Below, one piece after another: positions 44,756 to 55,814 of a stretch of 64,000 bases of DNA. The stretch comes from Thalassia testudinum (Eukaryota > Streptophyta > Magnoliopsida > Alismatales > Hydrocharitaceae). How positions within the stretch are numbered: position 1 is the first letter of the stretch; each line of letters begins with the position of its first letter. The notes under the pieces were generated by a model. The model was not told the DNA's origin. It worked only from the letters and a program-made list of their open reading frames with translations, and did not search any database. Position numbers and translations under genes: made by a program. The stretch covers positions 115,148,001-115,212,000 of the forward strand of contig JAZHRO010000013.1 of NCBI GenBank assembly GCA_037157565.1, in the 5' to 3' direction.

Positions 44756-46740
44756 ATGGCAAATCCTGGACCTAGACCTAGACCGGGTCAGGACATTGAG
44801 AATCTGGACCCGATGGCTCATCTGGAAGCCCGAGTCGCCAAATATGAAGAGTGGCATCAGCAGAGCTTGGATCGTATTCTGACGGCGCTTGACAGGATGC
44901 AGCGCCCACCACGAGGAGAACAACTGCTGGATTTCTACGACCCAGCCGCACCTATCGTCGCACTGCTAGTCAAAATTCCCGCAGGCGGAGACGCGTTTGA
45001 GCTCAAGCCCAATGTAATTGAATTGATCAACACTCATTTCTACGGGAACTCAAGCGAAGATTCGTTCCAACACCTTGAGGACCTGAGTCGACTCGTTGAA
45101 ATCATTCGACCCAGGATATTGATCTCGGGATCATTCTGATGAAGCTTTTCCCGTTCTCGTTAAGGGACAAACCTTCATACTGGTTCAAGACTATTGGGAA
45201 GCCAATTGGAACCTGGCTGAAATTACGATGTGAATTCCTGCAAAAAGTTCTTCCCAATCGGTCGAACAAATGCAATGCGGCGTGCAATCACGACTTTCTC
45301 CCAGGGAGCTGGGGAGAAATTACACGAAGCATGGGATAGATTTCACGACCTTCTCCGAAAATGCCCACATCATGGTATACCCAGATGGCACTTAGCCCAA
45401 ATTTTTTACCATGGGCTGGATGACACACATCGGTATCTGGCCGATGCATCTAGCGGCGAGAATTTTCTTGCAAAAGATGAGAACAACGCATTTGAGCTGT
45501 TCGAATCATTAGCGGAGAACTCGATGAATGCCGCATCTATGAACCATTTCCAGCGGCCTAGTCAGCAGTGGGTTGGTGTCCACAAGGCTCACACTGAGTC
45601 TATTTGAGCTGACATGGATATCATCGTCAAGCAGCTGGATAGAATAAACTTAATCGAGAAGAAGATTGACCAGATTAGTCAAGGTCAATCCAACGTGAGC
45701 TCTACTACCTCACAGCCCTCCTATGCACCCCAAGCCCCACCTGCTCGAGTTAATCTACTCACTCGGGATGCATCTTCTCCTTATTTACGAGATCCTGCAT
45801 ATCAGGATCCCGTGAATAATCTAGATTTGGCACCCTACGACCAGGGTTACGCACCACCCGCAGATTATAATGCGTATCCCCTTGACGGATATACGTCTCA
45901 AACATCTTCGGCCTATGAGGACGTCAGCGCTATCCAAGGATATGGGCGTAATAACCTGTATTTAGAGACGTATAACCCTAGTTGGCGCCAGCATCCGAAC
46001 TTCTCCTGGTCTGGTAATTCACAGAGACCACATCAAGATCCGAACTACCAGACCAGGCAATACAGGAATGCTCAAAACACGTATCCTAGGCAGTAGCCAT
46101 TCCCGCCTCAGCAACAGCAACCCAGCTCGTTATACCAGCCGCTGCACCAAGCTGCCAACCACCCTCCAAAGTGGGCCGACCCTTTGGAGGCGCTGAAAGA
46201 GAAGCTGCAAGAATCGATGAGGAAGTCTACACAAGATAGCTTGCAGATAATGAAGGCGATGGCTGATCAGATTCAGACCATACAGAATACGCAGAACCAA
46301 CTGTTGCAGGTGCATAAGACTCAGGGAGCCTTGCCCTCCCAACCTGTCCCAAATCCTCGATATGTGCAGAACCAAGGCGCCCCCTAGGTTTCAGGCACCG
46401 CAGGGACAGGCACCTCCTGCACCACCCGGTTACGCACAAGGCCAGCCGCTTTTGCAGAATCCCGCATATTCTACCCCATTCGCTCCCCCACCACCTCATG
46501 GACAGCAAGCCGACGCACACGATATCTCACTGCGGAGTGGAAGGAAGACATTCGACCCACCACCTAGGTAGGCGGGTCCTGATTTTTTCCACCCTTCACC
46601 GCAGGCAGATTCGACTCCTTCATTATCTCAGGAGCCACCTGCGGTAGATAAGGGTAAGAGGCCATTTAACCCTGAGATTCCTATCCCTTTTCCTGAGGCT
46701 CTGACACGAAATGTAGTACGAAAAAAGGACACGCGGAATT
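44756..46740 (+). pseudogene. gag: Q gag
   Basis: The start is chosen at ATG 44756 in the context CCACCATGG. 'PRPRPGQDIENLDPMAHLE' precedes a capsid-like part ('AFELKPNVIELINTHFYGNSSEDSFQHLEDL', about 44990-45080). Frames change near 45125 and 45230; 'GAGEKLHEAWDRFHDLLRKCPHHGIPRWHLAQIFYHGLDD' continues (about 45305-45425). TGA 45605-45607 and TAG 46094-46096 interrupt. The C-terminal 'LKEKLQESMRKSTQDSLQIMKAMADQIQTIQ' is a probable coiled segment and 'ISLRSGRKTFDPPPR' the lineage's tail motif. No clear CCHC knuckle is seen. Confidence 0.8.
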
Positions 46741-47233
46741 TCGAGGACCTAAAATTGATGTTTAAGGAAGTACATATTCAGGTCCCCATCCTCGAGGCAA
46801 TTGATCATATTCCCGCTGTCGCTAGGTTCTTCAAGGACTATTGTACCCCGAAGCGGTAGCCGATAATTGGACAACAGGCGGTATTGTCAAAAGAAGCTAG
46901 CGCCGTGATTCTAGTTGACCTACCCCCGAAGAAGAAAGACCCTGGTACCCTACTCATATCCTATTTTTTGCAGGATTCTCCATTTGATCGGGCCCTTTTA
47001 GACTTGGGTTCGTCCATCAACTTAACTCCCACCGCTGTATTTGATCGATTTCGATTTGGGGAGTTGAAACCCACCTCGGTTACGATTTAGCTGGCTGACA
47101 GATCAGTTAAAACACCGAGGGGGGTGGTTGAGAACGTGATCGTGAAAGTCCGCGGGTTCTGCTTTCCTGTAGATTTTTTCATTCTCCAAATGGAAGTTCC
47201 TCCCAATCTCCAAGATGCACCAATTATTTTGGG
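46741..47233 (+). pseudogene. Q protease, truncated
   Basis: 'FKEVHIQVPILEAIDHIPAVARFFKDYCTPKR' (about 46763-46855), TAG 46857-46859, 'DPGTLLISYFLQDSPFDRALLDLGSSINL' with the DLG-S active site (about 46940-47025), TAG 47088-47090, 'LADRSVKTPRGVVENVIVKVRGFCFPVDFFIL'. It breaks off after 'APIILG' at about 47232. Confidence 0.82.
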
Positions 47234-47433
47234 TTGCAATCTTAACCTTCTTTATTGCTGAGGTCGAATTAGTTAATATAAATGGCCAAACAAGTTTTTC
47301 ACTGCAATTACGTGCCTTAATTCAACCTTCAAGTGCCCTAGGACCTATACTTTGCTTGGATGATACTCCCAGGTGATCAAGTGAGAAGTTACTCCAAGGA
47401 CGAACAAAGGGATGCAAGTAGGGCGAACCCTTC
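47234..47433 (-). other. Element P leader segment between Q and R
   Basis: 200 bases that, read on minus, continue the P leader across the R insertion: '...ctcaaaggaagg' (60904-60893 side) joins 'gttcgccctacttgcatccc'. The same order occurs in the R leader at about 50163-50205 ('tcaaaggaaggcttaggcct'). No gene. Confidence 0.75.
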
Positions 47434-49180
47434 TGATTAGCCCATAGTTGTGGGCTATTTAAGTATTTAAGTGCCTACACATTAGGTTAATTCTAATATT
47501 TATTTGGTATAAATTAGGATGTACATAGATTAATTCATAGTTTTAATTTAATTACATAATCCATGCATTGCATTCATACTTTAAGTACATTTAGAATTAG
47601 CTTAGAATGGCATTTATCTAATTAGATAACCAATTAGGTACGTTATTTTTATTAACATAAAAGTTGAGGGTCTGTATATAAATGGCCCTAATATTTTAAC
47701 ATTATTTTCTTTTCTTCTTGCAGGAACGGCTGGCTGCCACTCCAACGACGAATGGCTGCTGCAGTGAAGAACCTATTCAAGGGGGAGCGGATGTGGTGGA
47801 TCTAGTCGGGTGGTTGATTTCAAATGTGTGCAGGCCACTACAAAAGGAGGAGGGAGGCAGCCGAGCTCGGGAGGCCTCCGCCACCGACCCACCACTGTGC
47901 AGAGAGAACTTCTCTCTTCCACTCCACACTGCCGGCCTCTACTGTGGCGACGAGTCTCCATCACCGTGGGCGTGTGGTGTGACAGGCCACACCGCCATCC
48001 GGAGCTCGCCGCATCACCGTGAGCACCTTAGCGTGCATCTCCCTCGCCGTCGTCGCCGACCACCATCACCGAGCTACTGATTCAGCCACCCTTTCAGTAA
48101 CTTAAGACGTCCGGGAAATTTCCCAGACGTCTGAAGCTACCCGCACACCTCCACCCACTCGCCTGCGTACCCATCTGCACTCCACCCACTCACCTCCAAC
48201 AGCCACGCCTTCCGCAGCCTGCTGCATCCTTCAAACGCACACGCGCCCATCAACCTTCAGCTCAACCGTGCCTGCACCCTCCAACCGCACCGCTCTCCAC
48301 GCGCCTGTAGCTCACGCCATCTCCACATACTCACCGGCTGCAGCGCCCTCCTCCAACCGCGCCTGCAGACCCACACAACCGAGCACGCCTCCGCCCGCAC
48401 CTGCCGCTTGCAAACGCCATTCACCCGCGCCTGCAGAGCCCTTCGCCCACGTGCCTGCACCCTCCAACAGCGCCTGCAGTCCACGCCATTCACCCTCGCG
48501 CCTGCAGAACCGCTAACAGCGCCCTCCACCCGCGATTGCTGCAGCCTGCGCACCCCCACCAGCTGCAGCCGCACCCGCTCAACCGCCTGCAGACCCGTCC
48601 TCCCGCACCTGCAGAGCCGTCAGCAGCAGCGCGCGAGCAGATCTCACGCCAACAGCCGCGCACGCTCACCGGCTGCAGCACCTCCGCCGGAGCTCGTCCG
48701 GCCACCTCCGGCCGCCACGCGACTCGTCGCCACCACCAATTCGAAGCCCTCGGTCCAAGGGACCTCCTCCGAGCTTCCCGCGCCCGGCCATCCGCTACTT
48801 GTCGCGCAAGACAAAGGGGAAGAATTCCCCTATTTTGCTACAGTAAACCATCAATTAGAAATTACATTTTCTACCATTGTCACTTTTTAATGATATTTTA
48901 TTGATTCTGCATTGCGAAAAATATCCTCTAGTTTCTCGTAATTGCCATTTCAGCATTGTTTCTTGCTTAAACCTTAATCTAAAGGCAATCTTGGCTTGAT
49001 TCTTGTCCAAACTAATTACGAACGAACGTTTTTAATTGGTGCGAATTTTAATATGTCATTGCCTCCCTGTGGATATGACCCGCTTCTCTGCGAGTGGTTA
49101 TTTCTTCTTAAATATTGATCAGTCGATTTTTCCACCACATTAAACTGCAACTGACTTAAAAGCGAAAGATCGACCAGTCA
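47434..49180 (+). repeat. 5' LTR of R
   Basis: TGATTAGCCC to CCAGTCA. TATATAAA at 47675-47682, a T/C-rich stretch ending TTCTTGCAGG at about 47700-47723 that could serve as a splice acceptor, a 28-base palindrome with one mismatch at 48105-48132, a GC-rich GCCTGCAG-type repeat field at about 48180-48780, and the U5 motif 'cctccctgtggatatgaccc' at about 49062. It preserves the empty site for S (cccgc at 48140-48144). Open frames here recur in the 3' LTR and are not genes. Confidence 0.93.
47675..47682 (+). promoter_or_regulatory. TATA box of LTR R
   Basis: TATATAAA 241 bases into the LTR, followed by 'TGGCCCTAATATTTTAACATT'-type AT-rich sequence and then the GC-rich transcribed part. The 3' LTR has the same box at about 57255-57262. 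Confidence 0.6.
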
Positions 49181-49182
49181 AA

Positions 49183-50401
49183 TGGCGTCGTTGCCGGGGA
49201 GGCAACAGACGCTATAATTTTGCCTAATTTTATTTTGATTATTTGTCATTTGCACAGAGATTTGACAATTTATTATTTTCTTTTCTGTGCGAGAAATTTT
49301 GTGCAAGAATCAACCAGTGTGAGAGGCGACCTTTGATGTCGCCAGACGAGAAGTGGACGAGCAATTTTGAAAGGAGGAGAAGGACGAGGATGCGACGGAC
49401 ACCATTGTATTTAGTCACTAGTTTAATTAGAATAGAATTAAGACTGTAGACTTAATTTTTCATTGCAGTTAGTTTGAAACCCTTGTTCTGGGGCATATTT
49501 TGAGGGGTTTGTTCCCCGATTTTGTTTTGGGCCCATGTTGGGTAATTTTTAGGAGCCTGTTCCCTTTTCTTTAGATTTAGGTTTTTTCTGATTACTTTTA
49601 TTTGCTTGTGCATAAGTAGTTCTAAAAAAATAGAAATAGAAAAAAAAAAAAACGAGCTGCCTGCCCTAAGACGAACCATTTAGGTCTGTATGAGCAGCCT
49701 CTAGATTTATTTCTCTGCATTGCGTGCATTCTTGCATTGTTGATTGCTGGAAGCAAGGTACGTATTTTCTTACTTTGCATCCTATTCTCGATCACGCATT
49801 GCATTAGGATTTAATGCGAAGACCACCTAATCTGTACTAAATAAATCTAACAAGTGGTCACATATTTTCTAGAAAAAGGACTAATTAAAGGAGGGACATT
49901 TTAAAAATCAAGGATTTGATTTTCAAACTTGGCGTGCGATTCAAAGTTCAAAATCTTTTACGGTGTATGCACACTTATTTCACTTGCACCACAGCACGCT
50001 TCTAGACACTCCTTAGGTTTGGAAATACTAGGACAAGAGCCCTCCTTTCGTTGGATTCTGAAGTGCTCGAAACTTGAGATCAAAGGTTTTGTAAATCCAA
50101 AGAGGGGGATACCCTGTCACGGATTTTTGGGGGTAGTTGAGGAGCACCGCGAAAGCACAGCTTCAAAGGAAGGCTTAGGCCTACTTGCATCCCTCGATCT
50201 TCCGTCTTTGGATTTACTTGACCATTTGAGATTTAGGGAAGAACACCTAAGCTCCAACTAGGTCTTCTTAGGCGAACCGTAGGTTGACAATAGGCGCGTA
50301 ATTGATTGGGCAACTTGTTTTGTCACCTACAATTTGAACTAAAGTCAAAAGCCTAAATCTGTAAAGACCAAACAAGTCCGTTTGAATTGTGTTTGTAGTG
50401 C
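49183..50401 (+). other. R primer-binding site and leader
   Basis: The PBS TGGCGTCGTTGCCGGGGA at 49183-49200 lies two bases after the LTR. The leader has no supportable gene; parts (about 50160-50330) match the P leader in reverse orientation (47234-47433 and 60899-61150). The leader ends at the gag ATG at 50402. Confidence 0.85.
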
Positions 50402-52054
50402 ATGCTTGGTAAGCGTTCTCTTAGGAGACAACTTGTATTTGATCCTGAACCTGAAAGAATCCTAAGAAAAGACCTTCCAAGGGTAGAAATGGCCGGTCAA
50501 AGGAGCCTTAAGGAATATTTCATCCCAACCAACCAAGCTGGCCCAGCACTACGTAGACCTGGAGGGGATAATCCATATGAGATCAAAAGTAGTACCATAT
50601 CCTTGCTACCCTCCTTTTATGGTACTACTAGGGAAGACCCTTACAGTCATATCGAGGAATTCACCAAGGTCTGTTCCACGGTGAAGCTGCAGGGCGTTAC
50701 TGATGACGCTCAAATGTGGACCCTCTTTCCCTTCTCCCTAAAGGACAAAGCCAAGTATTGGTATCACACCCTTGATAATATAAATACTTGGGATGCCCTG
50801 AAGAAGGAGTTTTTGAAGAAGTACTTCCCCATGAGCAAAACAAATCACTTTAGGAGGGAAATTATGAGTTTTGCTCAAAAGGATGGGGAAGCTTTCCATG
50901 ATGCGTGGGAGCGCTTTAACGATTTGCTGAGACTTTGCCCACATCACCAGGTGCCTAAATGGCAACTGGTTGAAAGGTTCTATACCGGACTTAATGATTC
51001 GCATAGGCAAACTGTGGATGGTGCCTATGCAGGAACCTTTCTATCTAAGACTGAGGATGAAGCTTGGAACTTATTTGATACTTTGAGTGAGAATTCTATT
51101 CACTTGAATTCAGCCTACATGGATAGAAAGCCCACTCTCATGAAAAGAAAGTTGGAGGCGAATGAAGCAAGGGACACCCAAAATTTAGCCTATCAAATTC
51201 AATTACTGAATCAAAACATGGAAAGGTTTATGTCAAACCCGAGTTCATTCGTACCTAACACCTCCACATCCCAAGCTTCCGAATGCGTAATTTGTCAAGG
51301 CAATACACACGCCACTGTGGATTGCCACTTGGCCTCCCAATTCCCTGAGCTTGTACAAGCGGATTTGAATGCCGCTCAAGGGTTCCGTCCAAGACCTCGT
51401 AATGATCCTTTCTCCAACACTTATAATGAGGGATGGAGGAACCACCCAAACTTTTCATGGAGACAAGGAAATGTCTCAAATTCAGGTAATTACAAACCAC
51501 AATCCTTTCAAAACCATCAAATGAACCAACCTTAGACCTTTGCCCAACCTAAAACCTCTAAGATGGATGAATTGAAGGCGATGTTGAAAACTATGCAAGA
51601 AAGTCAAAGTGCCATCATCCAATCTCATGACAAGTCTATACATGAGATGAAATCACAAATTGGACACCTTGTTGACGCCGTTAGACAGAGGGAGACTGGG
51701 AAGTTTCCCAGTGCTGCTGAGGAAAATCCTAAAGGAAAAGGGATTGTCTTTAGGGAGCATGCTCAGGCGGTGACTATTCTGAGGAGTGGGAAAGAAATTT
51801 CCAAACCCGATGCTCCTATAGTCTCACCCCCTAAAAAAACATCCACCCCGACTTTCACCCCCACTGGAGAAGATTTACCCAAATCTTCTCCGCTTGAAAT
51901 CACCTCACCGGAAGAAGTTGCCCCCGTTCCACCCCTTACTCGACATGACAACCCTTCCACCCAGAGATCGAGAGTGCCTTTTCCAGAGCGCTTATCCACC
52001 TCTGGGTAGACTTTTGCTGGCTCATTTGGAGCCAAAGATAAGACGGATGAGATT
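50402..52054 (+). pseudogene. gag: R gag
   Basis: Structural protein forming the virus-like particle. Start ATG 50402; a downstream Met before 'AGQRSLKEYF' at about 50489 is an alternative. Capsid blocks are 'ISLLPSFYGTTREDPYSHIEEFTKVC', 'LFPFSLKDKAKYWYHTL', 'FLKKYFPMSKTNHFRREIMSFAQKDGEAFHDAWERFNDLLRLCPHH' and 'LVERFYTGLNDSHRQTVDGAYAGTFLSKTEDEAWNLF'. 'SECVICQGNTHATVDC' (about 51275-51325) fits a CX2CX4HX4C zinc knuckle. TAG codons at 51533-51535 and 52007-52009 interrupt the tail, which includes 'VTILRSGKEISKP'. Same frame as pol, so Gag-Pol was probably one polyprotein. Confidence 0.93.
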
Positions 52055-53127
52055 ATGGAAACTTTCAAGCAAGTGCAGATTAACCTACCTTTGCTTGAAG
52101 CTATCAAGCAGATTCTGTCTTATGCCCGCTTCTTAAAGGACTTGTGCACGAAAAAGCGGCAATCTAGAAAACAGGTCCAATCTAAAGTTATCCTGCCTGA
52201 TTCTGTTAGCTTAATTGTTCAACATGGCACACCCCCGAAACTTAAGGACCCAGGAGCCCCATACATCTCTGTAGTTATTGGTGACTTACAAATTGATGAG
52301 GTTCTACTTGATCTGGGTGCGGGGGTGAACATCCTTCTGAGCTACGTGTATGAACAACTTGGGGGAGGTAATCTAAAGCCTAGCCCTGTAATCCTTCAAG
52401 TTGTTGATCGATCACTTAAGACACCACAGGGAATTTTGGAAGATGTCCTCGTAAGAGTGGAGGATTTCTTCTTTCCTGTTGACTTCTTAGTTTTGGACAC
52501 TGACCCTACCAACATGCCAACCAAACCCTCCATCATTTTGGGCCACCCCTTCCTTGCAACTTCCCATGCTTCAATTAATTGCAATACTGGGGCATTGAAA
52601 ATGGGCTTTGGGAACAGGAAAATCCGGCTTAATGTGTTTGATGCTTACAAACAAGCTAGACTTGAGGATTGTTCTCAAGTTGAGGTGATAGATGACCTGA
52701 TTGAAGAGGCAACTCCTGCAATGTTATGTGATGACCCCCTTCAGCATGTCATGCTAAATGAGCATTCCCATCTCTTGGAGGAATGTGAAGGGGATATACT
52801 AGAGCTAGAGGAATTGCTAGGAGTTTCTGCTGAGTCTCTTCCCCCATCATTTCTGCCGAAGGCAGATTTGCTACCTGAGATGGGGACATCTATTATGAAA
52901 CCCTCAACCATACAAGCCCCCAACCTTGAGTTGAAATCCCTCCCTGACACTCTCAAGTATGTTTTCCTAGGAGCCAATGATACGCTCCCCGTTATCATTT
53001 CGGCTGTGCTGTTTGAGGCACAGGAGGGAGCCTTGATTGAATGCCTGTCTAGGCACAAGGAAGCTATTGCTTGGAGCATTGCTGACATTAAGGGTATAGA
53101 CTCTACACTCTGCATGCACCACATTTA
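52055..53127 (+). pseudogene. R protease and linker
   Basis: 'INLPLLEAIKQILSYARFLKDLCTKKRQSRK' leads into the retropepsin. 'IDEVLLDLGAGVNILLSYVYEQLGGG' (about 52290-52370) has the DLG-A active site and 'PSIILGHPFLATSHASINC' (about 52525-52585) the second block, with His for the usual Arg. The linker 'LPDTLKYVFLGANDTLPVIISAVL' and 'HKEAIAWSIADIKGIDSTLCMHHIYTDDS' joins RT in frame. There are no stops in this stretch. It is not itself interrupted, but it belongs to a broken polyprotein. Confidence 0.93.
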
Positions 53128-54082
53128 TACTGATGATTCCATCAAGCCTTTTAGGGACATGCAGAGACGTCTGAACCCTAATATGAGGGAGGTTGTAAAA
53201 AAGGAAATCCTGAAGTGGTTGGACGCTGGGATCATATATCCCATTGCTGATAGTAAATGGGTCAGTCCCATTCATGTGGTGCCAAAGAAGGCAGGCTTTA
53301 CTGTGGAACTCAACGACCAAGGTGAACAAGTTGTCACTAGACCCTCAACTGGATGGAGGGTCTGTATTGATTATCGCAAGCTGAACACCACTACCCAGAA
53401 GGATCACTTTCCTTTGCCTTTTATTGATCAAATTGTCAAAAAATTGGCAGGGAATAAGTATTATTGCTTTCTCGATGGATATTCTGGGTACAATCAGGTG
53501 GCAGTCTTTCCTGATGACCAGGAAAAGATGACATTCACGAGTCCTTACGGTACTTTTGCACTCAGGCGTATGCCGTTTGGATTATGTAATGCCCCTGCAA
53601 CTTTCCAATGGTGTATGATGTCTATCTTTTCGGACATGATTGACGAGTGTGTTGAAGTATTTATGGATGACTTCTCTATTTATGGCTCATCTTTCGACCA
53701 GTGTCTCTTGCACCTGGAGAATGTGTTGAAACGATGTAAGGAGACTGGTTTAGTCCTCAGCTGGGAGAAAAGTCACTTCATGGTACAGAAAGGAATTGTA
53801 CTTGGGCATGTTGTATCTGAGCAAGGTTTGGAAGTAGATAAAGCCAAGATTGATTCTATTTCCAAACTTCCATTGCCTACGAATGTCAAACAGATTAGAT
53901 CCTTTCTGGGCCATGCTGGCTTTTACAGGCGCTTTATTAAAAATTTTAGTAAGATTTCTAGGCCACTTTGTGACTTATTGGCGAAGGAATCTTCCTTCAA
54001 TTTTGATTCAAAGTGTGCCGAGGCCTTTCAAACTCTAAAGGAGGCCTTGATTTCTGCGCCTATTCTCCAAGCTCCTGATTAG
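53128..54082 (+). pseudogene. R reverse transcriptase
   Basis: Intact over its whole length. 'MQRRLNPNMREVVKKEILKWLDAGIIYPIADSKWVSPIHVVPKK', 'WRVCIDYRKLNTTTQKDHFPLPFIDQ', 'YCFLDGYSGYNQVAVFPDDQEKMTF', 'RRMPFGLCNAPATFQWCM', FMDD at 53660-53671, 'VLSWEKSHFMV', and '[23 protein letters not shown]'. The first stop is TAG 54080-54082, where relatives have Trp in 'APDW'. This is the best RT in the window for a phylogenetic placement. Confidence 0.95.
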
Positions 54083-54540
54083 ACACTCCCATTTGAGCTT
54101 ATGTGTGATGCTTCGGATTATGCAGTGGGAGCAGTCCTTGGACAAAGGGTTGAGGGAAGACCTCAAGTGCTGCATTATGCAAGCAAGACTTTAACTGAAC
54201 CTCAGCAAAACTACACCGTCACTGAAAAAGAATTACTTGCTGTAGTTTTTGCTCTGGAGAAGTTTAGGTCTTATTTACTTGGGTCTAAGGTGGTTATTTT
54301 TACTGATCATGCAGCAGTGAAACATCTCATTGCTAAGAAAGATTCTAAGCCACGTCTGATTAGGTGGATCTTACTCCTTCAAGAATTTGACTTAGAAATA
54401 CGTGAAAAGAAAGGAGTAGAAAATGTTGTGGCTGACCACCTGTCTCGCCTTCCTCTTAATGACTCTATTTCTGAAGACATTCACGAGACATTTCCCGATG
54501 AAACTCTGATGGCGGTAACATCAACTTTACCTTGGTATGT
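54083..54540 (+). pseudogene. R RNase H
   Basis: '[16 protein letters not shown]', '[38 protein letters not shown]' and '[14 protein letters not shown]' carry the Asp, Glu and Asp catalytic positions and the tether. It is open from 54083 to 54784 in the same frame as RT and is bounded upstream only by the TAG at 54080. Confidence 0.93.
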
Positions 54541-55814
54541 AGACATTGTAAATTACTTGGTCACTGGACAAACTCCTGGCTCTTGGGATAAGCAGAAAAG
54601 AAAGAGATTTATTTCTCAAGCAAGATATTTTCATTGGGAAGAGCCAGAATTATTTAGAATTGGACAAGACCAAGTATTGAGATGTTGTGTGCCTGAGGAG
54701 GAACAACAAAGTGTGCTGAGTTTTTGCCATGAACTTCATTGTGGAGGACACTTTGGTGCTAAGAAAACTGCTTTTAAGGTTCTCTAGTCCGATTTTTGGT
54801 GGCCTTCCTTATTTAAGGATTCTCATAATTTTGTTAAGGCCTGTATTAGTTGTCAATGGACTGGAACGATTGGGAAGAAGAATGAAATGCCTCAACATCC
54901 TATTCAACCTGTTGAAATTTTTGATGTGTGGGGAATTGACTTTATGGGCCCCTTCCCATCGTCCCATAGTTTTGAATATATCTTGGTGGCAGTTGATTGT
55001 CTCTAAATGGATAGAGGTCATTCCTACGCGCACAAATGACCACTCTGTGGTTTTGAAATTTGTGAAGGCTAATATCATATCCCGTTTCAGCTGCCCCAAG
55101 ACTAGTATAAGTGATGGGGGACCTCATTTCCAAAACCACCACTTCAATCGGTTAATTAAGAGTTTGGGAGTGACTCACAAGGTTGCTACCCCTTACCACC
55201 CTCAGACAAGTGGCCAGGTTGAAGTATCAAATAGGGAGATAAAAAATATTTTGGAAAAGACCGTTAGACCTGATAGGAAAGATTGGTCCCAAAAGCTCGA
55301 TGATGCTTTGTGGGCTTATCGAACGGCCTATAAGATCCCTTTGGGTACTTCTCCCTTTCGGATTGTCTATGGAAAAGCGTGCCATTTACCTGTTGAGTTG
55401 GAACATAAAGCACTTTGGGCTATTCGAAGTGTTAACATGGATTTAGAGAAGGCAGGTAAGGCACGATTTCTAGAATTAAGTGAGCTTGAGGAGCTGAGGA
55501 ATGATGCTTATGACACCTCTCAAGCTTATAAAGAAAGAAATAAGGTCTTGCATGACAAGTTTATTCTTCGAAAGACCTTTGAACCCAACCAACAAGTCTG
55601 GCTTTTCAATTCCAGACTTAAGCTTTTTCCTGGGAAATTAAAATCTCGTTGGGATGGGCCTTACATAATCACCAAAGTATTCCCCCATGGAGCTGTGGAG
55701 ATCAAAAATCCTTCCTCTTCAGCAACTCCCTTTATCGTCAACGGTCAGCGGTTAAAATCGTACATAACTTTAGATGGCCATCTGGTTGACGAAGTCACTC
55801 TTGAGGAGCCTTAG
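54541..55814 (+). pseudogene. R integrase
   Basis: Zinc finger '[14 protein letters not shown] ... ACISCQWTG' (about 54724-54860) with TAG 54785-54787 inside it. Core: '[12 protein letters not shown]' (about 54923-54958). A two-base loss at about 55000-55005 in the 'AVDYVSKW' block changes frame. Then 'ISDGGPHF' (about 55108-55131), 'QVEVSNREIKNILEKTVRPDRKDW', 'YGKACHLPVELEHKALWAI', and 'FEPNQQVWLFNSRLKLFPGKLKSRWDGPYIITKVFPHGAVEI'. It ends at TAG 55812-55814, after 'DEVTLEEP'. No chromodomain. Confidence 0.93.

Larger units (their letters stand above)
40189..47233 (+). mobile_element. Element Q, 5' half of an Athila element
   Basis: 5' LTR (40189-43049), PBS (43053-43070), leader, gag and the first part of protease, stopping at 47233 inside the conserved 'PIILG' block. 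RT to 3' LTR are missing. Beyond 47233 the sequence is P leader in minus orientation, so a deletion removed Q's 3' portion together with P's gag start. The LTR is the O family; gag resembles E1. No target duplication can be tested. Confidence 0.87.

Noticed and set aside
47718..48904. Conserved-looking 120-codon frame present again at 57298-57660
   Set aside because: Both lie at the same place in the two R LTRs. Their identity is due to LTR duplication, not to a conserved gene, and no domain is visible.
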